From an uncultured Olsenella sp. (GTDB lineage Bacteria > Actinomycetota > Coriobacteriia > Coriobacteriales > Atopobiaceae), in the NCBI GenBank assembly GCA_949287905.1, contig CASEHX010000022.1, positions 87,001 through 151,000 of the forward strand: DNA of 64,000 bases. Direction: 5' to 3'. Under the pieces are notes generated by a model. The model was given only the letters and a program-made list of their open reading frames with translations. It had not been told where the DNA came from and made no database searches. Both the position numbers and the translations under genes were made by a program. Shown piece after piece: positions 17,135 through 26,488 of the stretch (the first letter of the stretch is position 1; every line of letters begins with the position of its first letter).

Positions 17135-18298
17135 TTACTTTGCGTCGCCCTTCTCGAACTCCGCCGCGACCTCGCGCAGAAGCTCGCGGATCGGCAGGTG
17201 CTGCGGGCATGCCCGCTCGCAGGCGCCGCAGCCCACGCACTCGGATGCCAGGCCGTGGCCGTTGCCGGTGTGCGTGGTGCGGTAGTAGTACTCCGCGGAG
17301 TCCTCGTTGTAGGCGCGCTTGGCGTTGAGGCACGAGAAGAGCTCCGGAATGTTGATCTTCTTGGGGCAGCCGTCAACGCAGTAGCGGCAGGCGGTGCACT
17401 CCACGGCGCTCTGCCCGCGCAGGATCTGCGCCACGTGCCCCACGGCGGCGCGCTCCTCGTCCGAGAGCGGCACGAGCGGCGAGAAGGTCCGCACGTTCTC
17501 CGCGATCATCTCCGGGGTGCCCATGCCGGAGAGCACCATCTCGACGCCCGGCAGGCTCGCCGCAAAGCGCAGCGCAACGCTCGCCGGCGAGCCGTCGCCC
17601 ACGGCGGCCAGCGCCTCGCGCGCCTCGTCCGGCAGGTTCACGAGCATGCCACCCTTGACGGGCTCCATCACGATGACGGGCTTGCCGTGGGCCGCGGCCA
17701 CCTCGCAGCAGGCGTGGCTCTGGATCGCGCCGCTCTCCCAGTCCAGGTAGTTGACCTGCAGCTGGACGAACTCCATGTCCGGGTGGTCGGTGAGGATGCG
17801 GTCGAGGAACGCCGCGTCGCTGTGGAACGAGAAGCCCACGTGGCGCACCAGTCCGGCGTCGCGCGCGGCCAGGGCCTCGTCGTAGGCGCCGCAGCGCTGG
17901 TACTTGTCGTAGTTGCTCGGACCCTGCGAGTGCATGAGGTAGTAGTCGAGGTGGTCCACGCCGCAGGCGCGCAGCTGGTCCTCTATCAGCGGGCGGATGT
18001 CCTCGCGGCGCTCGAAGTTGCCCGGGGAGAGCTTGTCCGCGAGCAGGAACTCTGAGCGGTCGTGGCGCGAGGCGAGCGCGGCGGCGACGGCGGGCTCGGA
18101 GTTGCCGGAGTGATAGGGGCGCGCGGTGTCAAAGTAGTTGAGGCCACCGTCGATGAAGGCGTCGACCATCTGGGAGAACGTTCGCAGGTCGACGGTCTTG
18201 TCGTCGTTTACGGGCAGGCGCATGCAGCCAAAGCCGAGCTTGCCGCGTGCGGACTCGAAGGGCGTGCGGCGCGCTGCGCCCAGGTTTGCGTTAGTCAT
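17135..18298 (-). CDS. Aldo/keto reductase with C-terminal dicluster [4Fe-4S] domain
   Basis: 387 residues from ATG at 18298 behind GGGAGAGG; the longer upstream frame is the antisense of the permease gene. The AKR barrel has FGCMRLP at the first strand and YFDTARPYHSG with the catalytic Asp/Tyr region (near 56). The C-terminus has two cysteine sets, CTACRYCVDGCP and CVGCGACERACP, for two [4Fe-4S] clusters. Such proteins are common in anaerobes and probably couple ferredoxin-like electron flow to carbonyl reduction. Substrate unknown. The start overlaps the stop of the APC permease by 8 bp. A TACAAT-like -10 within the end of that gene could give an internal promoter. Confidence 0.85.
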   Translation of the reverse strand: MTNANLGAARRTPFESARGKLGFGCMRLPVNDDKTVDLRTFSQMVDAFIDGGLNYFDTARPYHSGNSEPAVAAALASRHDRSEFLLADKLSPGNFERREDIRPLIEDQLRACGVDHLDYYLMHSQGPSNYDKYQRCGAYDEALAARDAGLVRHVGFSFHSDAAFLDRILTDHPDMEFVQLQVNYLDWESGAIQSHACCEVAAAHGKPVIVMEPVKGGMLVNLPDEAREALAAVGDGSPASVALRFAASLPGVEMVLSGMGTPEMIAENVRTFSPLVPLSDEERAAVGHVAQILRGQSAVECTACRYCVDGCPKKINIPELFSCLNAKRAYNEDSAEYYYRTTHTGNGHGLASECVGCGACERACPQHLPIRELLREVAAEFEKGDAK

Positions 18299-19682
18299 GG
18301 CGTTCCTCTCCCTCGCGATGCCGGACCATTGTACGCCCGGCGCAGACTCGTGCGACGGAAAGAAGAACCGCGAGCTCCAGGGCAACGAACACGGCGCGCA
18401 CGGGCTCGGCCAGGCCGGAGAGCCCCACGAAGAGACAGCACGCGCTCGCCAGGACGGGGGCCACCCGTCCGCGCAGGACGCCCGCCTCGCCCGCGGCGCG
18501 CAGGCGCCATGCCGCCGCGAAGTAGGGGAGCATGAGCAGCATGGCAAGGCAGACGCTCACCTCGGAGACGTCTCCGTTGGGTATGAGCCCGCCCGTCTGC
18601 ACGACGGCGTGGACGCAGGACCATGCGAGCATGGCGGCCGTTGCCACGAGTGCGCTGCTGACGGGAAAGCGGAGACGCCCGCTCTCGCGAGCGAGCCAGC
18701 TGCCGGCGCGGCCGGGCACGTCCCCGCGCAGGCCGAGAGCCTGTGGCAGACGCTGCAGCGAGAGCACGAGGCCGTTGCCCGTTCCCAGCACGGCGAGAAA
18801 CGCGATGAGGTTGGGCCACGCGGCCGCGCGCTCGCCGAAGAGGCGCGAGAAGAGCAGCGCGAGGCTGCCGTCGCCCGCCTCCATCACGGTGGCGGGGCCG
18901 AGCGCGACGGAGATGCCCACGAAGTAGGCCAGGTAGAGCGCGAGGATCGCGAGCGGTGCCGCGACGAGCGCGATGGGCAGGTTGCGGCGGGCGTCACGGA
19001 GCTCGGGGGCGATGGAGGTCGCTGCCGGCCAGCCGTCAAAGGAGAAGGCGATCGGCGCCGCGGCGGCGAGCCAGGCAAGGCCGCCCGTGCCGGCGCCACC
19101 GACCGCGATGCTCGTCGTTCCAGCTCCCGCCTGCGCCCACCCGCCGAGAACCGCGAACAGGCCGACGGTTCCAACGGCGACGAGCGGGGCCACCTTGACC
19201 ACGGTAAAGGCGTTCTGCGCCCAGCCGGAGAGGCGTGGCGCGAGCGCGTTTGCCACCGAGCAGGCGAGCATGAGCGCAAGCCCGATCGCCATCTGGTTTG
19301 TCAGCGTGCCCGGCAGCCCAAGCACCATGCACGCGTAGGCGCCCGCCACCCAGAAGATCACCGCGGATATGGACGGCAGGTAGACGAAGGCGTAGTGCAG
19401 GCCGATGAGCCGGGCAAAGCGGGGAGAGACAAAGCGGGCCGCATAGTCCACCAGACCGCCGGCACCGTCGGTGCGTGCGGCAAAGAGCGAGAGGCAGAGA
19501 CCGCCAAAGACGATGTAGGTGGCGGCGAGGCAGAACATGACCACGCCCAGCCCGATGCTGCCTCCCGTGGCTATGAGCACGTTGTCGGACTTGAAGAAGA
19601 TGCCCGATCCGATGCAGATGCCCATGATGAGGCAGACCGCCGTGAGCAGCGAGTAGCGGCGACGCGCGTCCTTCTCGGCCAT
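18291..19682 (-). CDS. APC-family amino acid permease
   Basis: 463 residues with about twelve membrane helices. ICIGSGIFF in the first helix is the APC glycine-rich substrate motif, and FSFDGWPA in the middle matches the helix-6 region of the LAT/basic-amino-acid group. Start ATG at 19682 behind GAGAGGAG; TACGAT on the minus strand 30 bp upstream is a possible -10. It ends in an 8-bp overlap with the aldo/keto reductase, suggesting linked expression. The transported amino acid cannot be told. Confidence 0.85.
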   Translation of the reverse strand: MAEKDARRRYSLLTAVCLIMGICIGSGIFFKSDNVLIATGGSIGLGVVMFCLAATYIVFGGLCLSLFAARTDGAGGLVDYAARFVSPRFARLIGLHYAFVYLPSISAVIFWVAGAYACMVLGLPGTLTNQMAIGLALMLACSVANALAPRLSGWAQNAFTVVKVAPLVAVGTVGLFAVLGGWAQAGAGTTSIAVGGAGTGGLAWLAAAAPIAFSFDGWPAATSIAPELRDARRNLPIALVAAPLAILALYLAYFVGISVALGPATVMEAGDGSLALLFSRLFGERAAAWPNLIAFLAVLGTGNGLVLSLQRLPQALGLRGDVPGRAGSWLARESGRLRFPVSSALVATAAMLAWSCVHAVVQTGGLIPNGDVSEVSVCLAMLLMLPYFAAAWRLRAAGEAGVLRGRVAPVLASACCLFVGLSGLAEPVRAVFVALELAVLLSVARVCAGRTMVRHREGEERHD

Positions 19683-19921
19683 GGGTGGTCTCTCCTCTCG
19701 CTTGCGGGTCGGACCATCGTATCCCGCGGAGAGCGCCCGCGTTGGGCGCAGCCGAGAAGAACGGCGGAACGGCAGCGGTTCTCCATTCCCGGAGGCCATG
19801 CCGGGACGGCAGTCGGGCCCCGCCTCCCGCCTCACCCGATCGACCATTCGACCGCCGGGGTAGTGACGTCGCTCCGCAGCGGGTATCCTTAGTTGACCTT
19901 TCGTCGTTCTAAGGAGCGCAT

Positions 19922-20878
19922 ATGCTGGCAAGCTTCATCAGCGTCGTCCTCATGGTGGCGGTCGTCTTCCTGATTGTGGGCATTGTCACCGGCAACCTGT
20001 TCTACGTGGTCAAGCAGCAACATGCCGTGATCATCGAGCGGCTGGGCAAGTTCCACCGCATCGTGGGCGCGGGCTTCCACGCCAAGATCCCGTTCGTGGA
20101 TCGCAAGGCCGCCACGGTCTCCCTGCGCACGATGAAGAACGGCTTCAACATCGACGTCAAGACGCAGGACAACGTCACCATCGGCCTCGAGGTCTCCGCG
20201 CAGTACCACGTGAGCTACGAGACCGGCGCAACGCCGCAGCAGTCCGGCGTCTACAAGAGCTACTACATGCTGCAGCAGCCCGTGGCGCAGATGCGCGACT
20301 TCATCACCGACGCCCTGCGCTCGTCGATCCCCGTCTACACGCTCGACGAGGTCTTCGCCAAGAAGGACGACATCGCGCGCGACGTCAACGACACCGTGTC
20401 CGAGCAGATGACCGCCTACGGCTTCACGCTCGTCTCGACGCTCATCACCAAGATCGCGCTGCCAGCCGAGGTCGAGGACTCGATGAACCAGATCAACGCC
20501 GCCCAGCGCACCAAGGCCGCGGCGCAGGACCTGGCCGAGGCCGACCGCATCCGTCGCGTGACCGAGGCCCAGGCAGAGGCCGAGGCCATGGAGAAGTCCG
20601 GCGAGGGCATCGCCAACCAGCGCAAGGCCATCGCCGCCGGCATCTCCGACTCGCTCTCCACGATTCAGGAGACGGGCGTCTCCGCGGCCGAGGCCAACCA
20701 GCTCTTCATGTTCACGCAGTGGACCGAGATGATGGGCGAGTTCGCCAAGGCGGGCAAGGCGTCCACCGTGGTCCTGCCGAGCGACTTCACGCAGACGGCC
20801 GGGGTGTTCGAGCAGATGGTGACCGCGCAGTCCGCCGGGCGCGACGCGACCGTGCCGCCGACGCGCCCGCAGCAGTAG
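19922..20878 (+). CDS. SPFH/Band 7 membrane protein (stomatin-like)
   Basis: 318 residues: one N-terminal membrane helix (about 5-28), then an SPFH domain with VVKQQHAVIIERLGKF and the NVTIGLEVSAQYHV strand, then an Ala/Glu-rich coiled coil (about 195-245). These proteins form membrane scaffolds and often aid proteases or membrane domains. ATG at 19922 behind TAAGGAG. Single gene, with a hairpin at 21097-21120. The 19683-19921 region upstream shows no gene. Confidence 0.88.
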   Translation: MLASFISVVLMVAVVFLIVGIVTGNLFYVVKQQHAVIIERLGKFHRIVGAGFHAKIPFVDRKAATVSLRTMKNGFNIDVKTQDNVTIGLEVSAQYHVSYETGATPQQSGVYKSYYMLQQPVAQMRDFITDALRSSIPVYTLDEVFAKKDDIARDVNDTVSEQMTAYGFTLVSTLITKIALPAEVEDSMNQINAAQRTKAAAQDLAEADRIRRVTEAQAEAEAMEKSGEGIANQRKAIAAGISDSLSTIQETGVSAAEANQLFMFTQWTEMMGEFAKAGKASTVVLPSDFTQTAGVFEQMVTAQSAGRDATVPPTRPQQ

Positions 20879-20949
20879 GGGCTCGGCAACTGGCTGGATG
20901 CGTGCGGGCACCGGGCATGCGCCTGGGGGCCTCGGCTTCTCCTGCCGGG

Positions 20950-21056
20950 CCCTGCGGTCTTCTCGCCGTGGCTTCTCATGCGCATGCTCCGCGGGCTTCT
21001 CGCCGTGACCCGTCTCGACAGGCCCTGCGATCTTCTCGTCGTGACCCGTCTCGCCA
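20950..21056. repeat. Degenerate 36-bp tandem repeat around CTTCTCG
   Basis: CTTCTCGYCGTG recurs at 20960, 20997 and 21033, spaced 37 and 36 bp. The last two copies share a 22-bp block continuing ACCCGTCTCG. It lies 3' of the SPFH gene. Confidence 0.6.
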
Positions 21057-21096
21057 CACGGCCCTTGGGATGGAGTTCTTATCGCGATTTGTTGTG

Positions 21097-21120
21097 GGGC
21101 GGCCCCCTGGTGGGCCGCCC
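21097..21120 (+). terminator. Hairpin between the SPFH and HAD genes
   Basis: Stem GGGCGGCCC / GGGCCGCCC with a 6-nt loop, then TTCGTAT. It lies immediately upstream of a TAGAAT -10-like hexamer (21126-21131) for the HAD gene. Confidence 0.6.
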
Positions 21121-21171
21121 TTCGTATAGAATGCCGCCTCGGATTTGGGTTACGAGAAGAGAGGATGCGCG

Positions 21172-21840
21172 ATGCCCACGCCCCAGGCAGTGATCTTTGA
21201 CATGGACGGGACCCTCATCGACACGGAGCGGGTGAGCCAGACCGCATGGCGCCGCGCCGCGACTGACCTGGGCCTGGACGTGCCCGAGCGCATCTGGAAC
21301 GCCTTTGTGGGCTGCAGCATCCCCAACGCCCGCAAGATGATCAACGACCTGTTTGGCGACGAGGGGCTCACCGACCGTCTCTTCGCGCACCAGCGCGACC
21401 TCTTCTTTGCGCTCGAGGACGAGATCCTCGCCCCGCGCGAGGGCGCGCTCGAGGCGCTGCGGACGCTGGCCGACGCGGGCATGACGCTCGCGCTCGCCAC
21501 CACTACAGCGCGCGAGCACGCCCTGAAGGAGATGGAGCGCTTTGGCATGGCGCCGTTCTTCTCCACGATGACCTTTGGAGACGAGATCGAGCGCTCCAAG
21601 CCCGCTCCGGACATCTACTTTGAGGCCGCGCGTCGTCTGGGAGTGGCGCCCGAGGTGTGTGCCGCCGTTGAGGACTCGATGAACGGGGCGCGCGCCGCGC
21701 TTGCCGCAGGCATGGCCACGTTCCTGGTACCGGAGTGGGCCGAGGCTACGCCTGACGTCGCCGACGCGTGCGCGGCGGTGCTCGGCGGCTTGGCGGAGGT
21801 CCCGGCGGCGATTCTGGGCCGCACGGCGGTTTTGGCTTAG
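21172..21840 (+). CDS. HAD-superfamily phosphatase (beta-phosphoglucomutase-like)
   Basis: 222 residues from ATG at 21172 behind GAGAGGA. HAD motif I FDMDGTLID (D9 and D11), motif II ATTTAR, motif III Lys in RSKPAPD, motif IV AAVEDSMNG. The helical cap is of the PGMB/CbbY subfamily. It acts on a sugar phosphate or similar small phosphate ester; no substrate can be chosen. The 3' end of the gene, including the stop, lies inside the first unit of the 41-bp repeat array, so the last residues may derive from the repeat. Confidence 0.85.
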   Translation: MPTPQAVIFDMDGTLIDTERVSQTAWRRAATDLGLDVPERIWNAFVGCSIPNARKMINDLFGDEGLTDRLFAHQRDLFFALEDEILAPREGALEALRTLADAGMTLALATTTAREHALKEMERFGMAPFFSTMTFGDEIERSKPAPDIYFEAARRLGVAPEVCAAVEDSMNGARAALAAGMATFLVPEWAEATPDVADACAAVLGGLAEVPAAILGRTAVLA

Positions 21841-22160
21841 CGACTGCTGCGAGCGGAGGGCCGCGGCGCGGGGGCGCTTGGGGCTTGGCGCCCTTGGAGC
21901 GGCGCGGCGCGAGGGCGCTTGGGGTTTGGCGCGATCGGAGGGTTGCGGCGCTGGCGCGCTTAGGGTTTGGCGCGATCGGAGGGTTGCGGCGCTGGCGCGC
22001 TTAGAGAACGCCGCGATCGGAGATCGCCGACGCGAGAGCGCTTAAGGTTTGCCGCCTTTGGAGGGTCGCGGTGCTGACGCGCTTAGAGATTCGTCCCATT
22101 GGAGGGCCCGCGCCTTGTCTCGCTTAGGAAACGCCGCGATCGGAGGGTTCTTCTCGCCGG
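21833..22160 (+). repeat. 41-bp tandem array A, eight units
   Basis: GCGCTT or a one- to two-base variant recurs exactly every 41 bp at 21833, 21874, 21915, 21956, 21997, 22038, 22079 and 22120. Most units also keep the block GATCGGAGGG about 20 bp in. Units 3 and 4 are nearly identical; the others have drifted. The array begins within the last codons of the HAD gene. Confidence 0.88.
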
Positions 22161-22404
22161 ACGGGCGCCGAGGGTCTCCGATCGCGCCGATGTTCAAGCA
22201 GAAATCTTGGATGACGCTCCAACGGGGCTGATTTCTAAGCGCTCCTGCGTCCCGGCTCTCAAATGGGGCGGATAGTAAAGCGCGTCGACGTCCCGGCCCT
22301 CGAATGGAGCGGATCCCAAAGCGTCCTAGCGTCCCGGCCCTCGAATGGGGCAAATCATAAAGCGCGTCGACGTCTATCCCCCCAACGGATCGAGTTCCTG
22401 GCGG
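22161..22404 (-). repeat. 41-bp tandem array B, inverted relative to array A
   Basis: AAGC, the complement of the array-A marker, ends units at 22196, 22237, 22278, 22319 and 22360, exactly 41 bp apart. The internal block is GGCCCTCGAATGG. Reverse-complemented array-A unit 6 matches array-B units at most positions over about 29 bp. A sixth, degraded unit follows. From 22405 to 22678 I see no gene. Confidence 0.82.
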
Positions 22405-22678
22405 ATGCGTCACAGAGCTGGCGGTTTGGCAGGGGCCGACGAGCTGGGCGGGGGAGTCCTTCGTCGATAGCATGCCAAACATCGCGTCGAATGCGCGCCC
22501 CGTGTGGGGTTTGAGCGCGCAGTGGGCGAGAATAACGTCCGCTCGGACACGAAATGCGTCGAGTGCGCGGAATCCAGCGTGCACTCGACGCGCTTTTCGG
22601 CAGGCGGACGGCCTGCGGCGCAAATGCCCCGGCTCACGAGTCGCGGCGAGCCGGGGCCGGGGAAGAAATCGTAAGCCG

Positions 22679-25600
22679 CTACAGCGCGTCCGCGCGCAGG
22701 GCCTCAACGAGGTTCATCGCGTGCGTCTTGTGCAGGGCGTAGCCGGCGCTCGCGGCGAGCACGACGGCAACAACGGCAAATGCCAGCGCCACGTGGCCCC
22801 ACGGCATCTCGAAGGTGAGCGTGGAGATGGAGCTCGAGAGTGCCGCGAAGAAGCCCCAGTTCACGAGCGTCGCCAGCATCACGCCGCCCACAAGGCCCTT
22901 GACCGCGAAGTCCGCGCACTCGAGGAAGATCATCCTGCGGAACGCGCGTCGTCCCATGCCCATGGACTGCAGCGCCGCGAACTCGCGCGTGCGCAGCATG
23001 AGGCCGGACGCAATGGTGTTGAAGACGTTGGCCACGGCAATCGCCATCGTGATCGCAATGAAGCAGTACAGGAACACGTTCACGGTGAAGATCATCGCGT
23101 TGTACTCGCGCAGGGACTCGCGCAGGTTGTTGATGGTGACGGTGTCGATGTCGCCGCGCGCGCCGAACGCCTCCTGGATGCCCTCGGTGACAGCGTTCTC
23201 GTCAGCGCCTTCCACGAAGCTCGCAAAGTACTGGATGATCGACGTGCTCATCGCGCTCTCGAGCTCGCTCCCAAAGACGGCGCTCGCGGGCATCACGAAC
23301 GTGAGCCCCGTGGCCTCCGCCATCAGGGTGCTGCCAATGGGGAAGCTCTCGCCCAGGTCGTCGGTGCAGGCGACCACGGGCACGCTCATCGTCTGGAGAC
23401 CCAGCTCAGAGGCGGGCGAGACGAACGTCACCTCGGTGGCATCCTCGTTGCGCTCGCGCAGCCCGTAGATACCGTCGTCGTTCATGCCGAGCCACTGGTT
23501 GTCCGCGAGGTCTGCCAGCAGCACGTCGATCGTCTCGGCGCTCCCCGTGAAGGGCTCAACGGTGCCGTAGGTGCTCTCGTTGGTGGTGCTCACGCGGTTG
23601 AAGGCCACGCAGGAGGCGTGCTCGGGGTCCGCGGCGTCGCCGGAGAGGCCGAGGTCTGCCGCGAGCGCGTGCCACGTTGCGTCGTCCACGAGGTAGAAGT
23701 CGGCGCTGCCGTAGCCCTCGCGGTCCATCTGAAAGCCGCCATAGGGCGAGCTTGCGTCATAGGCGTCCACTGCGTCCCAGTTCACGCCGGCGGGGTCCAC
23801 GTGCACGGAGCCGTAGGTGCGGACGATGCCGCTCGCGCTGCCCTCCTTGACGCCGCTCACACGGGAGATCTCCGTGGTGATGTCGTTCATGTTGACGGCG
23901 GCGGGCGAGTCGGCAAGCTCGCTCGAGGTCTCTGACATGGAGACCCACATCTGCATGTCGGCGCTGCCGCCGTAGTCGATGTAGCTCGTCATGCCGCTCA
24001 GGTAGTCGGATACGAGCCCGGCCGTCACGAGCAGCGCCACGGAGACGGCGAGCGCCATCGCGGACGCACGGGACTTGCCGGCAGAGACGGCCAGCGTGCG
24101 GCGGGCGAGAAACGCCGGCATGCCGCCGAGGCGCGCCGCCAGCCCACGCGGACGCCGACCGTCCGCCGAGAAGTCGTCCATCGCCGTGCGACGACGCCGG
24201 AACACGCGCAGGAGACGCTTGCTCGGCCGCACGTCCTGCGTCTGACGGATGGCGTCCACGGCCGAGACGCTGCTCGCGCGCACCGCAGGGGCGAGCGCGC
24301 TCACCAGAAGCGCAAGGGCGCCGAGTGCGATGGCCGCCACGGCGTCGAGCGGCCGGAGCACGAGGCCCACCGTGACGCCGTTGCCCACGATCATCGACCA
24401 GCCCTCGGCGGTGAGCGCAAAGGCCACGGCCGCCCCGCCAATGCCGAGCGCCACGCCGATCGGGATGCCGATGAGCCCGATGATGCCTGCCTCCACATAG
24501 ACCGTGCGCCTGAGCTGCTGGCGCGAGGCGCCGAGCGAGGCCAGCAGGCCGAACTGCCGCGTACGCTCTGAGATGGAGATCCTGAACGCATTGGAGATGA
24601 GCGAGACGGCTGCCACCACGATCACGGCGGCGAGCACGCCCGCGAAGAGCACGAGCGAGGTGGTGATCTGGCGGCCCGTGTCGAGGCCCTGGTACATGAG
24701 CAGGGAGGAGTTGGTAGCCCAGCTTCCATCCTCGCCGAGGAGGCGCACCATGAGCTGGTCGAGCTCGTCCTCGCTCGCATAGCCGGTGGTCGAGAAGAAC
24801 GCGTTGCCGACGGCGCTCTCGGAGGCGGTCATGGCAGGCTCGTCGGGGCTGACGTAGGCCACGTTGCCGTCGCTATAACTTGTGTTCACGAAGCCAACCA
24901 CGGTGTAGGTGCGCGCCTCGCCGACGTCGGTCAGGGTCTCAAGGACGGTCTTGCCCTCGTTGATGGAGCCGTCTTCGCCTGTCTCGTAGCTGTACTCGAC
25001 CTGGAAGAGGGCGCCGGACTTGATGGGGGTCTCCGGCTCGCTCGCCCACACGCGCCTGCCAGCGGCAAGCGTGACCTCGCTGCCAAGCTCGAGTTCGCCC
25101 TCAGAGGTGGCGCCGCTATCTACGCCAGAGAGCTGCGACGCTCCGGAGACGAGCGTCTCGCCGCGCAGGTACGCAGGAAGCGCGATCTCGCCGGGCTTCT
25201 CGGGAAGGCGCCCTTCGTCAAGCTCCGGGGTGGGGTAGACCGCGTAGTCGGTGTCTCCCGCCGCGCGCGGGGTGTTCGCGCTCTCCACGGGCAGGTCATA
25301 GATGCCGAGGTAGGCGCCTGCGTATTCGGCGTTCTCCTCCGAGAGCGCGACGGCGCCGAGGTCGCGGCGGGTGGCGAGGCGGTCGAGGTGGTCGCCGGCG
25401 AGCGTGCGGAGGTTGCCGAGCGTGGCGTCGTCGGTGTAGTCGAAGGACTCCTGCCAGACGCCGTCGGTGGAGCGCATGTAGTTCACGATGGCGGCGTGCA
25501 GGCTCGTGACGCTGGCGAGCACGGCCATGAGCAGGCCCGTTGCGAGCGCCACGCCCACGATCGTGACCGTGGTCCGCACGCGGTTGGCCCTGAGCGAACG

Positions 25601-25705
25601 CAGCGTGAAGCGGGTGAAGACGTTGCCGCGCGGTGCGACGGCGGCCGCGAGCGCGCGGTCCTTATCGTCCCGCGTGCCCTTATCGCCCTTGAAGTGCTTG
25701 GCCAT
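22679..25705 (-). CDS. Large FtsX/MacB-type ABC permease (Bce-like module)
   Basis: 1008 residues from ATG at 25705 behind GAGGTAGCC. A first membrane helix (about 43-67) is followed by a large outer domain (about 70-360), three helices (about 365-520), a cytosolic linker, another helix near 595, a second outer domain of about 250 residues and a final FtsX bundle (about 870-1000). This is two FtsX units in one chain. The outer domains are larger than in the roughly 650-residue BceB. It pairs with the ATPase encoded 2 bp upstream and lies downstream of a response regulator and kinase. Likely role: sensing and removal of a cell-envelope peptide or antibiotic. Confidence 0.88.
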   Translation of the reverse strand: MAKHFKGDKGTRDDKDRALAAAVAPRGNVFTRFTLRSLRANRVRTTVTIVGVALATGLLMAVLASVTSLHAAIVNYMRSTDGVWQESFDYTDDATLGNLRTLAGDHLDRLATRRDLGAVALSEENAEYAGAYLGIYDLPVESANTPRAAGDTDYAVYPTPELDEGRLPEKPGEIALPAYLRGETLVSGASQLSGVDSGATSEGELELGSEVTLAAGRRVWASEPETPIKSGALFQVEYSYETGEDGSINEGKTVLETLTDVGEARTYTVVGFVNTSYSDGNVAYVSPDEPAMTASESAVGNAFFSTTGYASEDELDQLMVRLLGEDGSWATNSSLLMYQGLDTGRQITTSLVLFAGVLAAVIVVAAVSLISNAFRISISERTRQFGLLASLGASRQQLRRTVYVEAGIIGLIGIPIGVALGIGGAAVAFALTAEGWSMIVGNGVTVGLVLRPLDAVAAIALGALALLVSALAPAVRASSVSAVDAIRQTQDVRPSKRLLRVFRRRRTAMDDFSADGRRPRGLAARLGGMPAFLARRTLAVSAGKSRASAMALAVSVALLVTAGLVSDYLSGMTSYIDYGGSADMQMWVSMSETSSELADSPAAVNMNDITTEISRVSGVKEGSASGIVRTYGSVHVDPAGVNWDAVDAYDASSPYGGFQMDREGYGSADFYLVDDATWHALAADLGLSGDAADPEHASCVAFNRVSTTNESTYGTVEPFTGSAETIDVLLADLADNQWLGMNDDGIYGLRERNEDATEVTFVSPASELGLQTMSVPVVACTDDLGESFPIGSTLMAEATGLTFVMPASAVFGSELESAMSTSIIQYFASFVEGADENAVTEGIQEAFGARGDIDTVTINNLRESLREYNAMIFTVNVFLYCFIAITMAIAVANVFNTIASGLMLRTREFAALQSMGMGRRAFRRMIFLECADFAVKGLVGGVMLATLVNWGFFAALSSSISTLTFEMPWGHVALAFAVVAVVLAASAGYALHKTHAMNLVEALRADAL

Positions 25706-25707
25706 GG

Positions 25708-26388
25708 CTACCTCGCCCTCGTGTCGGAGGCGATGCGGCCGTCCTCGAGCGCGATCACACGGTCGGCAGAGAGGGCGATGTCCTCGTCGTGGGTGATCAC
25801 GATGAGCGTCTGCCTGAGCTCGCGGTTTGACTTGCGCAGAAGGGCCATGATCTCCGCGGAGTTCTTGGAGTCGAGGTTGCCCGTGGGCTCGTCCGCCAGC
25901 ACGACGGCTGGCGCGTTCATGAGGGCGCGCCCGATGGCCACGCGCTGCTGCTGGCCACCGGAGAGCTGGTTGGGCAGGTGGTGCTCGCGGCCGGTCAGGC
26001 CGAGCCTGCTCAGCAGCGCCGTGAGGCGGCGCTCGTTCACCTTGCGGCCGTCCATGAGCACGGGCAGGCACATGTTCTCCACCACGTCGAGCACCGGCAC
26101 GAGGTTGTAGAACTGATAGACCAGGCCGACCTCGCGGCGGCGGAAGACCGCGAGCTGCTCGTCCGAACGCTCGAAGACGTCCTCGCCGTTGAGGTAGACC
26201 GTGCCGGACGTGGGACGGTCAACGCCGCCGATCATGTGCAGGAGCGTCGACTTGCCCGAGCCCGAGCTTCCGATGATGGCCACGAACTCACCGCCCGCCA
26301 CGCTGAAGCTCACGTCGTCGAGCGCGCGCACGGCTGTGTCACCGGTGCCGTAGGTCTTGGTGAGGTGGTCCACGCGAAGAATGTCCAT
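25708..26388 (-). CDS. ABC transporter ATPase, LolD/MacB/BceA type
   Basis: 226 residues. Walker A GSSGSGKST, Q-loop YQFYNLVP, signature [15 protein letters not shown], Walker B VVLADEPTGNLDS: the ADEPTGNLD form marks the MacB/LolD/BceA branch. The stop is 2 bp before the permease start, so the two are co-translated. Upstream, TGAC-N6-GTCA at 26456-26469 is a candidate site for the linked response regulator. Expected to drive the FtsX permease by mechanotransmission. Confidence 0.92.
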   Translation of the reverse strand: MDILRVDHLTKTYGTGDTAVRALDDVSFSVAGGEFVAIIGSSGSGKSTLLHMIGGVDRPTSGTVYLNGEDVFERSDEQLAVFRRREVGLVYQFYNLVPVLDVVENMCLPVLMDGRKVNERRLTALLSRLGLTGREHHLPNQLSGGQQQRVAIGRALMNAPAVVLADEPTGNLDSKNSAEIMALLRKSNRELRQTLIVITHDEDIALSADRVIALEDGRIASDTRAR

Positions 26389-26455
26389 GCTGCCTCCTTT
26401 GCCTGGTTACGATTCTATGGTGGGGGAGGCATCCTGCGCATGCGTGACGCGCAGG

Positions 26456-26469
26456 TGACTGATCTGTCA
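26456..26469. promoter_or_regulatory. Candidate response-regulator site upstream of the Bce-like ABC genes
   Basis: TGAC, 6 bp, GTCA. The same pattern, also preceded by G, lies at 28435-28448 before the response regulator gene. The site is 67 bp before the ATPase start. Confidence 0.5.
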
Positions 26470-26488
26470 TGCGACGTTCGGGCGGGTT

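Noticed and set aside
22042..22707. Minus-strand open frame of 221 codons across the 41-bp arrays
   Set aside because: A 41-bp unit is not a multiple of three, so the frame is an accident of the repeats. No ribosome site or domain.
22472..23935. 487-codon plus-strand open frame
   Set aside because: Antisense to the FtsX permease for most of its length; no motif.
25706..26071. 122-codon extension of the FtsX permease
   Set aside because: It is the ATPase gene read in another frame. ATG at 25705 has its own ribosome site.
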